Numbered from the stretch's first letter, positions 50,398 to 60,304 are shown. The stretch: 64,000 nt of DNA from UBA8514 sp034933685 (GCA_034933685.1 JAYFNB010000017.1:186001-250000); one strand, 5' to 3'. A program made the numbers and translations. The notes: generated by a model not told the origin, from the sequence alone.

Positions 50398-51756
50398 ATG
50401 GATGAAAAAAGTATTGCCGATATAAAGCGAAAACTTGATTCAATTGCAAAAGACATTTTAAGCCTTACCAAAAGCAGGCTTTTTATTAATTTCCGTTTTC
50501 TGGATACGGCAATAGGAAGGTTGGAGACTGTAAATGATGACCTTATTTTTCAGCTTGCAACTAACGGACAAAGATTGTATTTTTGTTCACAGTGGGTGCT
50601 GGAAATCTACCGCAATGAGCCACAGAAACTAAGCCGTTCATATCTTCACTCGGTGCTGCACTGCATTTTTCGCCATCCATTTGTTTCGCCTAAGTTAAAC
50701 CAAGATTATTGGAATTTAGCGGCAGACATTGCAGTGGAAAATATTCTTTCAGAAATGAATTCTCCGCAGATAAGTTGTAATGGAGTGCAGTATCAAGAGC
50801 AAATTCTAACCTTTATTCGTAAAGATGTAAAACCGCTTACTGCGGAAAAAATATATAAATACCTTTTAGGAAAAAATTACGGCGAGGAAGAAATCGAGAA
50901 GCTGAAGGAATATTTTTACAGAGATAATCATGGTCTTTGGTGGCCTGAGGATGATGAAAGGCCTGAAGGAGACAATGGTGATAATGGTGCAGAGCAGGCA
51001 GTTGACATTGAAAGCTTGATGAAAGAGTGGGAAGAAATAAGCAAAAAGCTTGGAGTTGATTTGGATACACTATCTAAGGAAAGTGACAAAAGTGAATCCC
51101 TAACCCAAGGGCTTGAAGAGCTTAACCGTGACCGCTATGATTACAGAGAATTTCTGCGAAAATTTTCTGTGCGTGGTGAGGATATGCTTATAAATGACGA
51201 GGAGTTTGACTATGTATATTACACTTATGGATTGGATCATTATGGGAATATGCCTTTAGTTGAACCTTTGGAATACAAGGAAACTGAAAAAATTTCCGAA
51301 TTTGTTATTGCCATTGATACTTCTGGAAGTGTAAAGGGTGCTATGGTGCAAAGATTTTTGGATAAGACCTATTCAATTTTAATGCAGCAGGAAAGCTTTT
51401 TTAATAAAATAAATTTGCGAATAATGCAATGTGATGATACTTTGCAGGAGGAGATAACAATTACCTGCAAGGAGGACTTTGATTCTTATATGAAAACCAT
51501 GAGGATTAAGGGTTTTGGCGGAACAGATTTTAGACCTGTGTTTAACAGAGTTGAAGAACTTGTGAAAGCAAAAGAATTTAAAAATCTTAAAGGCGTTATT
51601 TATTTTACAGACGGGTACGGCACTTACCCTGAAAAAAAGCCAAGTTTTGATTCTGCATTTATATATTTGGGCTACAATCCAGAAAGACCACCTACACCAG
51701 TGTGGGCAATAAAGCTTATTTTGGATGAAAATGAACTTGCGGAGGACATAAAATGA
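50398..51756 (+). CDS. DUF2201-type metallopeptidase-like / VWA domain protein
   Basis: 452 residues from ATG 50398, after TTAGGAGTG; an in-frame GTG at 50389 overlaps that site. The N-terminal half has a zincin-like helix, YLHSVLHCIFRHPF, near 82-95, in place of the usual HExxH so catalysis is doubtful, then an acidic linker (~180-230). The C-terminal VWA-like domain (~300-450) has MIDAS motif AIDTSGSVKG, GFGGTDF and YFTDGYG. Cytosolic. Its last 4 nt overlap the MoxR gene, so the two proteins are made together, as in the RavA-ViaA type of pair. Confidence 0.87.
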   Translation: MDEKSIADIKRKLDSIAKDILSLTKSRLFINFRFLDTAIGRLETVNDDLIFQLATNGQRLYFCSQWVLEIYRNEPQKLSRSYLHSVLHCIFRHPFVSPKLNQDYWNLAADIAVENILSEMNSPQISCNGVQYQEQILTFIRKDVKPLTAEKIYKYLLGKNYGEEEIEKLKEYFYRDNHGLWWPEDDERPEGDNGDNGAEQAVDIESLMKEWEEISKKLGVDLDTLSKESDKSESLTQGLEELNRDRYDYREFLRKFSVRGEDMLINDEEFDYVYYTYGLDHYGNMPLVEPLEYKETEKISEFVIAIDTSGSVKGAMVQRFLDKTYSILMQQESFFNKINLRIMQCDDTLQEEITITCKEDFDSYMKTMRIKGFGGTDFRPVFNRVEELVKAKEFKNLKGVIYFTDGYGTYPEKKPSFDSAFIYLGYNPERPPTPVWAIKLILDENELAEDIK

Positions 51757-53279
51757 ATATTAAACAAGCAAAAACAGAAGTTGAAAATTCGGTTAAGGCA
51801 TATCTTCTAAAAGATAAATTTGGAGAGTATCGGGTTGATTTAGTACATCAGCGTCCACTGTTCATTATGGGTGCACCAGGTATAGGCAAAACTGCCATTA
51901 TGGAGCAAATTGCACAAGAGCTTAACATTGGGCTTGTGGCTTATTCAATGACACACCACACACGGCAAAGCGCAATAGGCTTACCATTTATCGAAAAGAA
52001 GATATATGATGGAAATGAGTATTCTGTTTCGGAATACACTATGAGCGAAATTGTATCTTCAATTTATAACTATATAGAAGAGACAGGACTGAAAGAAGGC
52101 ATTTTGTTTTTAGATGAAATAAACTGTGTTTCCGAAACTCTCTCTCCAGCAATGCTTCAATTTTTGCAGTACAAAACCTTTGGAAATTACCCAATTCCCA
52201 AGGGATGGATTGTTGTTACAGCAGGAAATCCGCCAGAATTTAATAAATCAGTTAGGGAATTTGACGTTGTAACTTTAGACCGTGTTAAAAAAATAGAGGT
52301 GGAGCCGGAATTTAACGTGTGGAAGGAATATGCTGTTAAAAAGGGAATTCATTCTGCAATTATAACCTATTTGGAAATTAAAAGGAATCATTTTTACACA
52401 GTTGAATCTACCATTGATGGAAAGGCTTTTGTTACTGCTAGAGGTTGGGAAGATTTATCTCAAATGCTTCAGCTGTATGAGGAACTGGGCATAAAAATAG
52501 ATGAAAATTTATGTGTGCAGTATCTTCAGCAAAAGAATATAGCCAAAGATTTTTCTGTATATTACGATTTGTTCAACAAATATAAATCTGACTACAAGGT
52601 GCTGGATATTTTGGACGGAAAATATGGTGAAGACGTTAAAGAGAGAGCAAAAGAGGCTAAATTTGACGAGCGAGTAACCCTTATGGGACTGCTTATGGAT
52701 ACCGTTGTGGATTACATGAAGGACTGCTTGGCAACGGAGGATTACATTACAGTGCTATACGAGGTGCTAAAGGGAATTAAAGCAGATTGCAACAGCCAGG
52801 ATGATGAAAGAAGTGCTATTGAAATTCTTACTGATATTATTGTTTTAAGAACACAGGATTTTGAGAAAAAGCATAGTAAAGGATTGCTAAGCCGTGAAAA
52901 AGAAACAGTTTTGCGAACGGTGATTGCCACTCTTCAAGAGTATCTGCTTACACTTACACAAAAAGATATAACGGACAAAAAGAAAGCTTTTGCCTTCATC
53001 AAAAAAGAGTTTGAAAAGATTGTTTATGATATGGAAAAGAATGTTCAAGCTACAAAAGAGCGAATGGAAAACGTGTTTGTTTTTGTGGAGGATACTTTTG
53101 GTAAGGAGCAGGAAATGCTTTTAGTTGTAACTGAACTTACTGCAAATTATTACAGTGCAAAGTTCATTGGCAAATATGGTGCTGATAAGTATTTTGAAAA
53201 CAATAAAGAGTTACTTTTTTATGAAAGACAACAGGATATTATGAAGGAGCTTAGTCTTTTAGACGGGATGATGTTATGA
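51753..53279 (+). CDS. MoxR-type AAA+ ATPase
   Basis: 508 residues. Walker A IMGAPGIGKTA near 38-48, Walker B ILFLDEINCV near 115, sensor 1 VVTAGNPPEFN, and a following SVREFDVVTLDRVKKI region that carries the likely arginine finger. The C-terminal ~230 residues are helical and family-specific. MoxR ATPases act as chaperone-like remodelers with VWA partners, which is exactly the gene next door. ATGA overlaps exist at both ends (51753-51756 and 53276-53279), so three proteins are translationally coupled. Confidence 0.92.
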   Translation: MNIKQAKTEVENSVKAYLLKDKFGEYRVDLVHQRPLFIMGAPGIGKTAIMEQIAQELNIGLVAYSMTHHTRQSAIGLPFIEKKIYDGNEYSVSEYTMSEIVSSIYNYIEETGLKEGILFLDEINCVSETLSPAMLQFLQYKTFGNYPIPKGWIVVTAGNPPEFNKSVREFDVVTLDRVKKIEVEPEFNVWKEYAVKKGIHSAIITYLEIKRNHFYTVESTIDGKAFVTARGWEDLSQMLQLYEELGIKIDENLCVQYLQQKNIAKDFSVYYDLFNKYKSDYKVLDILDGKYGEDVKERAKEAKFDERVTLMGLLMDTVVDYMKDCLATEDYITVLYEVLKGIKADCNSQDDERSAIEILTDIIVLRTQDFEKKHSKGLLSREKETVLRTVIATLQEYLLTLTQKDITDKKKAFAFIKKEFEKIVYDMEKNVQATKERMENVFVFVEDTFGKEQEMLLVVTELTANYYSAKFIGKYGADKYFENNKELLFYERQQDIMKELSLLDGMML

Positions 53280-54766
53280 TGTTTAGCTACACAATTGAAA
53301 ACAATGAGGTAACCTTAACAGGGTTAACTGTAGAACAATCAGTTTTAGAAATACCATCCGAAATTGGCGGATTGCCTGTGGTTAAAATAGATAGAAGTGC
53401 ATTTTTCGGAAAAACTGAAATTACAAAGGTGACTATAGCAGAGGGCATAAAAGAAATTTCCGATTATGCTTTTTCAAAGTGTGAAAATTTGCATGAAATT
53501 TGCTTGCCGCAAAGCCTTGAGAAAATAAGTGAGGGCGCATTTTCGGGATGCTATGGATTGAAAAAAATTCAAATTCCTTCAAGCTGCAAAATAATTGGGG
53601 ATAAAGCCTTCTCGTGGTGCACAAGCATGAACGAAATAGTATTTGATTGTGGAGAAAAAGTAATTGGCGACACTGCTTTTTCTTTCTGCACAGACCTTGA
53701 AAATGTGGAGTTTACCGAAGGCATAACAGAAATTGGGCGTGGTGCATTTTCAGTATGCTCTAAGCTGAAAAAAGTGAGCTTTCCAACAAGCCTTAAAGTA
53801 CTTGGCAGTCAGTGCTTTGAAGCTTGCGGAAATCTTGAGGAAGTTGATTTTACCACAGGTCTTGAGGTGATTGGAAGTTGGGCGTTTAGAGAGTGTAAGT
53901 CTTTGCGTGCAATAGAATTACCTAATACGATGAAAGAACTTGCCGATGGAGCTTTTTTAGGCTGTATAGAAATAAAAGCGGTACGTTTGCCAAAAGGGAT
54001 AATAAAAATAAGCGACTGGGCATTTGGCAAATGCCGAGGAATTGAGTTAATGGAAATACCAGATGGAGCTGAAATCATAGGAAGTTTCGCATTTAGCCGG
54101 TGCAGGCGAATAAATCAGTTTTATATTCCCTCAACAATTAAGGCGGTTTTAAGGGGTGCTTTTTCAGTTTGCTTAGAGGCAAAAAGAATAGAGTTTGATT
54201 ATGGTGTTGAGGTAATTGAAGAAAGAGCTTTTGAAATGTGTTCAAAGCTTAAAACCGTGGTACTGCCAAGTACTATTAAAAAACTTAGCCTAAACATGTT
54301 TTACGAATGCAAAAGCCTTGAAGGTATAGAGTATAAGGTTGAAGGTGCTGATGTGCCGTATGTGTATATACCGCCAATTCCGAAGGGAATAAAGTTTGCC
54401 AAAACTATAAAGGGCTGTGATATAAATTGGAATGCATATGACGAAATGTTTGGCAAAATTAAAGGGCAAAAAGCAAAAATAAATATGGCAGTGTATCGAA
54501 TTAAAAACAATGTTAACCTTTTGTCACAAATGCATGATGTTTACATTAGTTATCTTAAAAAATATTCTAAAATTATGGTAACAGAGGCTATTGAAAACGA
54601 TGACGTGGAATATTTAGGTTTTATAGGGGATAATCAATTAATTACAAAAAATAATATCCAAAACTATATTCACCTAGCCAGCCTTAAAAAGGGAAAATGT
54701 ACTGGATATTTACTTAATTACAAGCAGAATCATTTTGGTGAAATTGTTAAAAAGTTTTCATTATAG
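53276..54766 (+). CDS. Cytosolic BspA-type leucine-rich-repeat protein
   Basis: 496 residues without signal peptide or anchor, unusual for BspA-type LRRs. About 13 repeats of ~23 residues at ~20-365 (LRR_5 pattern: IG/ISxxAFxxCxxLxxIxLPxxL), then a helical C-terminal domain at ~395-496 with an ankyrin-like stretch (MVTEAIENDDVEYLGFIGDN). It overlaps the MoxR gene by 4 nt and should be made with the ATPase and VWA protein, perhaps as a substrate adaptor. The role is inference from gene order. Confidence 0.88.
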   Translation: MMFSYTIENNEVTLTGLTVEQSVLEIPSEIGGLPVVKIDRSAFFGKTEITKVTIAEGIKEISDYAFSKCENLHEICLPQSLEKISEGAFSGCYGLKKIQIPSSCKIIGDKAFSWCTSMNEIVFDCGEKVIGDTAFSFCTDLENVEFTEGITEIGRGAFSVCSKLKKVSFPTSLKVLGSQCFEACGNLEEVDFTTGLEVIGSWAFRECKSLRAIELPNTMKELADGAFLGCIEIKAVRLPKGIIKISDWAFGKCRGIELMEIPDGAEIIGSFAFSRCRRINQFYIPSTIKAVLRGAFSVCLEAKRIEFDYGVEVIEERAFEMCSKLKTVVLPSTIKKLSLNMFYECKSLEGIEYKVEGADVPYVYIPPIPKGIKFAKTIKGCDINWNAYDEMFGKIKGQKAKINMAVYRIKNNVNLLSQMHDVYISYLKKYSKIMVTEAIENDDVEYLGFIGDNQLITKNNIQNYIHLASLKKGKCTGYLLNYKQNHFGEIVKKFSL

Positions 54767-54777
54767 TAAAATAATGT

Positions 54778-54814
54778 ACCGCAAAAAGTACAATAATTAA
54801 TGCGGTTTGGTTTG
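54778..54814 (+). terminator. Weak terminator after the VWA/MoxR/LRR operon
   Basis: 6-bp stem ACCGCA (54778-54783) with TGCGGT (54801-54806) followed by TTGGTTT. Confidence 0.45.
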
Positions 54815-54860
54815 ACAAAGAGTGAAGCAGAGAATATGATTTATTTAGGAGATTTTACAA

Positions 54861-55652
54861 ATGACAAAATTATTTAAAGAACTGACAGCACTGGCATGTG
54901 CTGTGACAGTAAGCGTTTCTTTTTCAATAACTGCTTTGGCGGCGGACAAAAGTGTGGCGGCAAACATGACGGCGGTAATTCATGCGGGCGGTGTTGTTAA
55001 TGGTGAAATAGGAACAAACTCGCTGGAAGCACTTAATAATTCTTTTTACAACGGATATAGATATATGGAATTGGATTTTAACTTTACAACTGACAGGCAT
55101 TTGGTTTGCGTGCATGATTGGGAAAAAAATTATTTTGGTTCTGATTACAATTTTAAGGGTCCAGTAAGCCTAGAGGAGTTTAAGAGTCTTAAAATTGAGG
55201 GCAAATATACCCCACTTACGCTGAAATCGCTGGAAGATTGGCTGATGAACAAGCCTAATACATACATAATTACAGATATTAAAGATGATAATCTTGCAGG
55301 ATTAAAGTATATTAAAGACAATGCCCCGTATATGATGAGAAGGCTCATTCCACAGATATACAGCGAATCCCAGTATGACACTGTTCGGGCAATGGGCTAT
55401 GAAAATATTATTTACACCCTTTATATGCAAAATTATTCGCAAAAGACCAACACAAGCCGAATAGTAAGCTTTGCTAAAAGCCATGATCTTGTTGCAATTA
55501 CATTTTCAAGTGAGTTGGCAACAAATAATTACATTTATGCGCTTAAGCAAAGTGGCACAAGGCTTTTTACCCATACCATAAATGATAAAGCCGAAACGGA
55601 ACGTCTTAAGGCTATGGGAATATATGGAGTTTATTCCGATGTGTTGCAGTAG
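54861..55652 (+). CDS. Secreted glycerophosphodiester phosphodiesterase-like protein
   Basis: 263 residues with a signal peptide (cleavage near ALAA). The GDPD TIM barrel is recognisable: first strand AVIHAGGVVNGEIGTNSLEA, then YMELDFNFTTDRHLVCVHDW, and later YIITDIKDDN. Canonical enzymes have HRG and ENT; here these are HAG and TNS, so the catalytic Arg and the metal-binding Glu of that loop are not in place while both His are kept. It may act on a different phosphodiester or be inactive. It has its own GGAG site and no clear partner. Confidence 0.82.
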   Translation: MTKLFKELTALACAVTVSVSFSITALAADKSVAANMTAVIHAGGVVNGEIGTNSLEALNNSFYNGYRYMELDFNFTTDRHLVCVHDWEKNYFGSDYNFKGPVSLEEFKSLKIEGKYTPLTLKSLEDWLMNKPNTYIITDIKDDNLAGLKYIKDNAPYMMRRLIPQIYSESQYDTVRAMGYENIIYTLYMQNYSQKTNTSRIVSFAKSHDLVAITFSSELATNNYIYALKQSGTRLFTHTINDKAETERLKAMGIYGVYSDVLQ

Positions 55653-55699
55653 GTTTTTCACTTAAAAACAAGCTGATGAACCACGGATTGCATTAAATC

Positions 55700-55710
55700 A
55701 GTGATTCACT
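55700..55710. promoter_or_regulatory. Palindrome upstream of the acyl-CoA dehydrogenase gene
   Basis: AGTGA-T-TCACT is a perfect 11-bp palindrome 20 nt before the ATG at 55730. It may be an operator or chance. A 16-nt stretch covering part of it (55691-55706) also occurs at 11339-11354. Confidence 0.3.
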
Positions 55711-55729
55711 AACCAAAGGGAGGCAAATT

Positions 55730-56878
55730 ATGGACTTTAGTTTTACACCACAACAAATTATGCTAAAAAAGCTGGCAGAGGAGTTTGTAGAAAATGAGGT
55801 TGAGCCAATTGCATCAGAGGTTGACAAAACTGGGCGTTTTCCACGGGAAACCTTTGACAAGATGGTCAAAATTGGTTTTACTGGTATTGGCACACCAAGG
55901 GAATATGGAGGAAGCGGTGGAACAGATGTTGATAAGGTAATTATAGTAAGTGAAATTGCCAAAAAGTGTGCGTCAACTGCGGCAATCCTATCTATACATA
56001 CAATTTTTGCCTCTGTAATGATGAAGTTTGGTACTGAAGAACAAAAGCAGAAATATATTCCTAAGGTTACAAGCGGAGGTTGTTTAGGTGCATTTGCCCT
56101 AACTGAGCCTAACGCAGGCAGTGATGCAGGTGCGGCAAAAACCACAGCAATATTAGACGAAGAAACAGGAGAATATGTTTTAAACGGAACAAAATGCTTT
56201 ATTTCAGGTGGAGGTCAGGCACAATATTTGCTTATTTTTGCCCTTACACAGCCTGCAAAAGGTCTTAAAGGATTATCTTGCATTCTTGTTGAAAAAGGAA
56301 CACCAGGCTTTTCTATTGGAAAGATAGAGGAAAAAATGGGAATACATGGCTCTGAAACTGTTGAGCTTATTTTTGATAACTGCCGTGTTCCAAAGGAAAA
56401 CCTTGTTGGCAAGGAGGGCAAAGGCTTTAATATGGCAATGGGTGCCCTTGACGGAGCAAGAATTGGCGTTGGGGCACAAGCATTAGGTATAGCTGAAGGA
56501 GCAATTGATTTATCCGTTAAATATATGCACGAGAGAGTGCAGTTTGGCAAGCCTATTGGTGAATTACAGGGTATACAGTGGTATTTGGCAGATATGGCTA
56601 CAAAAACCGAGGCGGCAAAATGGATGGTTTACTATGCGGCTTATCTTAAAAGTGCAGGGCAGGACCACACAAAAATTGCGGCAATGGCAAAGTATAATGC
56701 GGCAGAAAATGCACGCTTTGTTACCAACCTTGCTTTGCAGATACACGGTGGATATGGCTACATGCAGGACTATCCATTAGAAAGAATGTATCGTGATGCA
56801 AAAATTACAGAAATTTATGAGGGTACATCGGAGATACACAAGGTAGTTATATCCCGTGCGGTACTTAGTGGGAAATAA
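55730..56878 (+). CDS. Acyl-CoA dehydrogenase (short-chain, butyryl-CoA type)
   Basis: 382 residues, usual length. FAD/substrate motifs CLGAFALTEPNAGSDAGA and YVLNGTKCFISGGGQA, and the catalytic Glu in ITEIYEGTSEIHKVVISR, are complete. High similarity in style to clostridial Bcd enzymes that reduce crotonyl-CoA. The usual neighbours (thl, crt, hbd, etfBA) are absent here, so a fermentation role versus oxidation of another short acyl-CoA is open. AAAGGGAGG precedes the ATG. Confidence 0.93.
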   Translation: MDFSFTPQQIMLKKLAEEFVENEVEPIASEVDKTGRFPRETFDKMVKIGFTGIGTPREYGGSGGTDVDKVIIVSEIAKKCASTAAILSIHTIFASVMMKFGTEEQKQKYIPKVTSGGCLGAFALTEPNAGSDAGAAKTTAILDEETGEYVLNGTKCFISGGGQAQYLLIFALTQPAKGLKGLSCILVEKGTPGFSIGKIEEKMGIHGSETVELIFDNCRVPKENLVGKEGKGFNMAMGALDGARIGVGAQALGIAEGAIDLSVKYMHERVQFGKPIGELQGIQWYLADMATKTEAAKWMVYYAAYLKSAGQDHTKIAAMAKYNAAENARFVTNLALQIHGGYGYMQDYPLERMYRDAKITEIYEGTSEIHKVVISRAVLSGK

Positions 56879-56884
56879 ATAATA

Positions 56885-56926
56885 AAAAACCCGTAGTTGC
56901 TTTATACAGCACTACGGGTTTTTTTA
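56885..56926. terminator. Bidirectional terminator between bcd-like and addB genes
   Basis: Stem AACCCGTAGT (56888-56897) with ACTACGGGTT (56911-56920), extended by A/T pairs; T-run on the plus strand, A-run on the other. Confidence 0.9.
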
Positions 56927-59900
56927 TTGGTTATCTTTTATTTTCTCAAAGATAGTCTTTGAGCCTAATGGTTTTAAGTTTCGGCAGTTAAAGCCAGCCT
57001 CGCCAGCCTCAAAACCGCATACAGACAGATAAGGGCAGTAACCGCATGGTGTTTTACCTTTGTCTTTGTAGGGTAAAACTTGTATATTACCACTTTGTAT
57101 ATGCTCACCTATTTTACTTGCACTTGCAATGGAATAATCACATAATTGCCTATAGGTTTTTACATCGGCAATGGAAGATGCCGCTGTAAATCCGCCTGTT
57201 GCTTTGTAGCCTACGGGAATGATTTTAGACGTTTTTGTAATTGAATTATCTATAGCATTTATTATCCCCTCATCCATAACTACAAGCCCAGACATGCTAA
57301 GTTCGTCGGTAATAAGGGATTCAATTTGGGATACATCTAGTTTATCATCGGCAGATAGCATTGGGTCTTTTATTCTGAAATAGAAAACACCAGCAGGGGC
57401 AATATTTTCCCCTAAAAGAGGTTGTCCATTTCTTATAAGTGCGTCCATATAGATTAAAAGCTGTAGCTGTAGACCGTAGTAAACCTGTGAAAGGTCAAAT
57501 TTTTTACTGCCAGATTTGTAGTCTATAATTTTAACGTAGGTAGTGCCGTTTTTATTCAGTATATCAACACGGTCAATTTTCCCTGTAAGCAGCATTTTTT
57601 TTCCGTCTTTAAGGTCTATGGCAATTGGCGGTAATTGTTGACCTATACCAAAGCCTAGTTCGTATGCGAAGGTTTGAAAATTTCCGCTTTTAAGGTGCAT
57701 GGCAAGGGTGTAAATTGCACGCACAGATATACGCTTAAGGCGTTTAATAAGATACATAAGAGAGTGGCTTGAAAGTAAAATTTCATTGCCTAATGAAGGC
57801 GCTTGCCTGTCTACTGCATCTGTTACCATAGTTGTTATTTGCCCCTTGTCTAAATCTTGCCATTTCAGCTTATTCTCTTGAAGGTTATAGGAAAAATCCT
57901 CCAAAACCGAGTGAAAGAGCCTGCCTAAATCTGGAGTGCTAAGCTGATAAACAGGTCTTTCCGTCGCTTTCATGGTATAGGACATAAAATAGGAATAAGG
58001 GCAAGAAGAAAATCTCTCCAATTTTGAAATACTTGAAAAAAGGGTTTCGCCAAAAACTTCCTTTGTGGTTTCTTCTTTTAAATATTCTTCTTGGCGGTTG
58101 TTTAAAAGTCCTTCTCTCAAAAGTTGGGTACGTTCAACCCAAGGCTCAGTGCTTGTGAAATATTTAAGGGCAGAACTCCAAAGAGCGTTATTTTCACCAG
58201 TTAAGCCTTGCCCCAAGTGATGAAAGGCAATGGCAGGTGACGAAAAAATTTCCATTTCATTTTCTAGTTCACTTTGAACTTTGAGGTTTACAAAGATGTT
58301 ACAAATTTTGTTTATAATAACTGATGGAAGAAGTGATTTTCCGTTTAAATCTCCAGTGCTGTAGGAAAGGGTAAGGTATTCTTCTGCTTTGGTAATGGCA
58401 CTGTAAATTAGGTAATTTTCTTCAAAGGCACGGCGTGTGCCGTCGTGGGCAAGGGGAATGCCATTTGTATCAAGACTGTTTCGCTCATCGTCAGATAAAA
58501 TTCCTTCTACACTGTCTGGTGAAGGTATAACGCCATCGTTTACACCCAGAATAAATAATGCTTTGGTTTTGGGTAGACGTGTACGTTCCAAAGTGCCGAT
58601 AATTACGTTGTCTATACCCGGTGGAATTATACCCATTTGGCTTACGGAAAGTCCGCTGTCAAAAAGTGAATAGTATTCGTTAAGGGTTACTGTGCTTTCG
58701 CCTAAAACTTCGTGCAAAGAATCGAAAATATCCATAACTATATTCCAGCATTGTCTATTTTCATAAGCCTTAGCAATATTTCCTTCTTCTTCCATCTTAT
58801 CAGAAATGCTCCAAAGCGTTTGGGCAATACCCATTGTTTCAAGGGCTGTAAAAACAGAGGTAGATATTTGTGAAACAGAATACTTTTTGTTTTCTTTGAA
58901 GGTATTTCTAATTGGTGAAAGGAAGGATAAAAATTCATCCTTCAGACCGTTAATTTTTAAATATTCCTCACTGTCTTCATCATCTGTAAGACCATAACTC
59001 CATTTTTCAAAATTCCATTTATAGCTTTTAATACCATAGGCAAGGCAGTAATTCTCCAGTATTTCAATATCTTCCTGTTTCATAGGCGTGAGCCCTGTTT
59101 TAAGAAAACTGAAAACAGAGTCGTAGCTAAAGTTATATAGGAAAATTTCAAGCATTCCTTTAATTAATTCCACCAAAGGGTGATTGGTTATATCCTGCTT
59201 GCTGTCCATAAAAAAAGGTATTTTGCTTTCTGTCATTACAGTGCGAAGAATACTCTCATAGTTTTCCAGTGAACCTGCCAAAATTGCAATATCTCTGTAT
59301 CTAAATCCCTTATCACGCACAAGGGAAATTATTTTTAATGCTACGATTTCAGTCTCATCAAAGGTATTCGGTGTGGCAACAATGTTTATTGCGCTGTTGT
59401 CATCAACAGAAGCGGGTGTGGATTTGGTGAATTCTTTTTCAAGGGATGCAAGAGCATTGTTTTTAAACCGTTTTGGTTCTGCTAAAATAAGTGGTTCTTC
59501 GATTAAAACATTATTATCCTGTGCTAGTTTGCAAAGAGTTAGGTAAGTGTCTTTTGTCTCAAAAAAAGTATGGGTCATGGGCAGGGACTTTTGTTTTAAA
59601 GCATAGTTGTCCATTGTAAGGGTAACAGTAACAGAGGTGGCGTTTGCAAGCAGCCTACCTATTATTTTAAGTTCTTGAGGAGTATAGCCGTAAAAGCCGT
59701 CTAGCCATATATCTGCATTCCTTATAAGTTTTGACGAGTCTATTCGGTCGTACAGTAGGTCCAGAGCTTCATCTGAGGATATGTAGCCGTTATCTATAAA
59801 ACTTTTATAGCTGTTGAATATAAGTGCAAGGTCATTAAGTTTCATTTTAAGAATATCGTTATTTTCCGTAGCACTGGCAACGGCAGAAAGCTTGTTTGCC

Positions 59901-60304
59901 GATACTTCATAACGGAAAAGCTCTGACACGGTGGTGCTTAACTGTTGCATAAAGCCTTGTTTATCGGCGGCTTTTTTAAAATACTGAAGGTTGTCTTTGT
60001 TTTCGAGTATTATCTTTTTTAAAGCCATAGCTTTAGAAACTTCTGTAAGAGGCTGCGTTTTTGGAAAACCTGTTTGCGAAAAAACAGTATAGGCAAGGCG
60101 GTTAAAGCTTAATACCTTGGCTTTCATTATACCTTTGCCTTGAGTTTCTTTTATAATATCCTTTTCTGCCTGAAGCGAAAACTGTTCAGGCACAATGTAA
60201 ATAAGGTTATTGTTTATATTTTGGGACTGCTTTTTTGCAATAGAGATTAGGCATTCATGGGTTTTTCCGTACCCACTTCTGCCAAGAATAAATTTTAAAG
60301 CCAT
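56924..60304 (-). CDS. addB: AddB subunit of the helicase-nuclease AddAB
   Basis: 1126 residues. Walker A LGRSGYGKT at the N-terminus, then IYIVPEQFSLQAEKDI, characteristic of AddB. The C-terminal PD-(D/E)XK nuclease has GKIDRVD and VKIIDYKSGS. The iron-sulfur 'staple' is formed by one Cys in SSCPYSYFM and the C-terminal cluster CGYCPYLSVC. AddAB processes double-strand ends for recombination. AddA normally follows addB in the same operon; here the 3' neighbour is convergent, so addA must be elsewhere. AGGAGG-type site before the ATG at 60304. Confidence 0.93.
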   Translation of the reverse strand: MALKFILGRSGYGKTHECLISIAKKQSQNINNNLIYIVPEQFSLQAEKDIIKETQGKGIMKAKVLSFNRLAYTVFSQTGFPKTQPLTEVSKAMALKKIILENKDNLQYFKKAADKQGFMQQLSTTVSELFRYEVSANKLSAVASATENNDILKMKLNDLALIFNSYKSFIDNGYISSDEALDLLYDRIDSSKLIRNADIWLDGFYGYTPQELKIIGRLLANATSVTVTLTMDNYALKQKSLPMTHTFFETKDTYLTLCKLAQDNNVLIEEPLILAEPKRFKNNALASLEKEFTKSTPASVDDNSAINIVATPNTFDETEIVALKIISLVRDKGFRYRDIAILAGSLENYESILRTVMTESKIPFFMDSKQDITNHPLVELIKGMLEIFLYNFSYDSVFSFLKTGLTPMKQEDIEILENYCLAYGIKSYKWNFEKWSYGLTDDEDSEEYLKINGLKDEFLSFLSPIRNTFKENKKYSVSQISTSVFTALETMGIAQTLWSISDKMEEEGNIAKAYENRQCWNIVMDIFDSLHEVLGESTVTLNEYYSLFDSGLSVSQMGIIPPGIDNVIIGTLERTRLPKTKALFILGVNDGVIPSPDSVEGILSDDERNSLDTNGIPLAHDGTRRAFEENYLIYSAITKAEEYLTLSYSTGDLNGKSLLPSVIINKICNIFVNLKVQSELENEMEIFSSPAIAFHHLGQGLTGENNALWSSALKYFTSTEPWVERTQLLREGLLNNRQEEYLKEETTKEVFGETLFSSISKLERFSSCPYSYFMSYTMKATERPVYQLSTPDLGRLFHSVLEDFSYNLQENKLKWQDLDKGQITTMVTDAVDRQAPSLGNEILLSSHSLMYLIKRLKRISVRAIYTLAMHLKSGNFQTFAYELGFGIGQQLPPIAIDLKDGKKMLLTGKIDRVDILNKNGTTYVKIIDYKSGSKKFDLSQVYYGLQLQLLIYMDALIRNGQPLLGENIAPAGVFYFRIKDPMLSADDKLDVSQIESLITDELSMSGLVVMDEGIINAIDNSITKTSKIIPVGYKATGGFTAASSIADVKTYRQLCDYSIASASKIGEHIQSGNIQVLPYKDKGKTPCGYCPYLSVCGFEAGEAGFNCRNLKPLGSKTIFEKIKDNQ

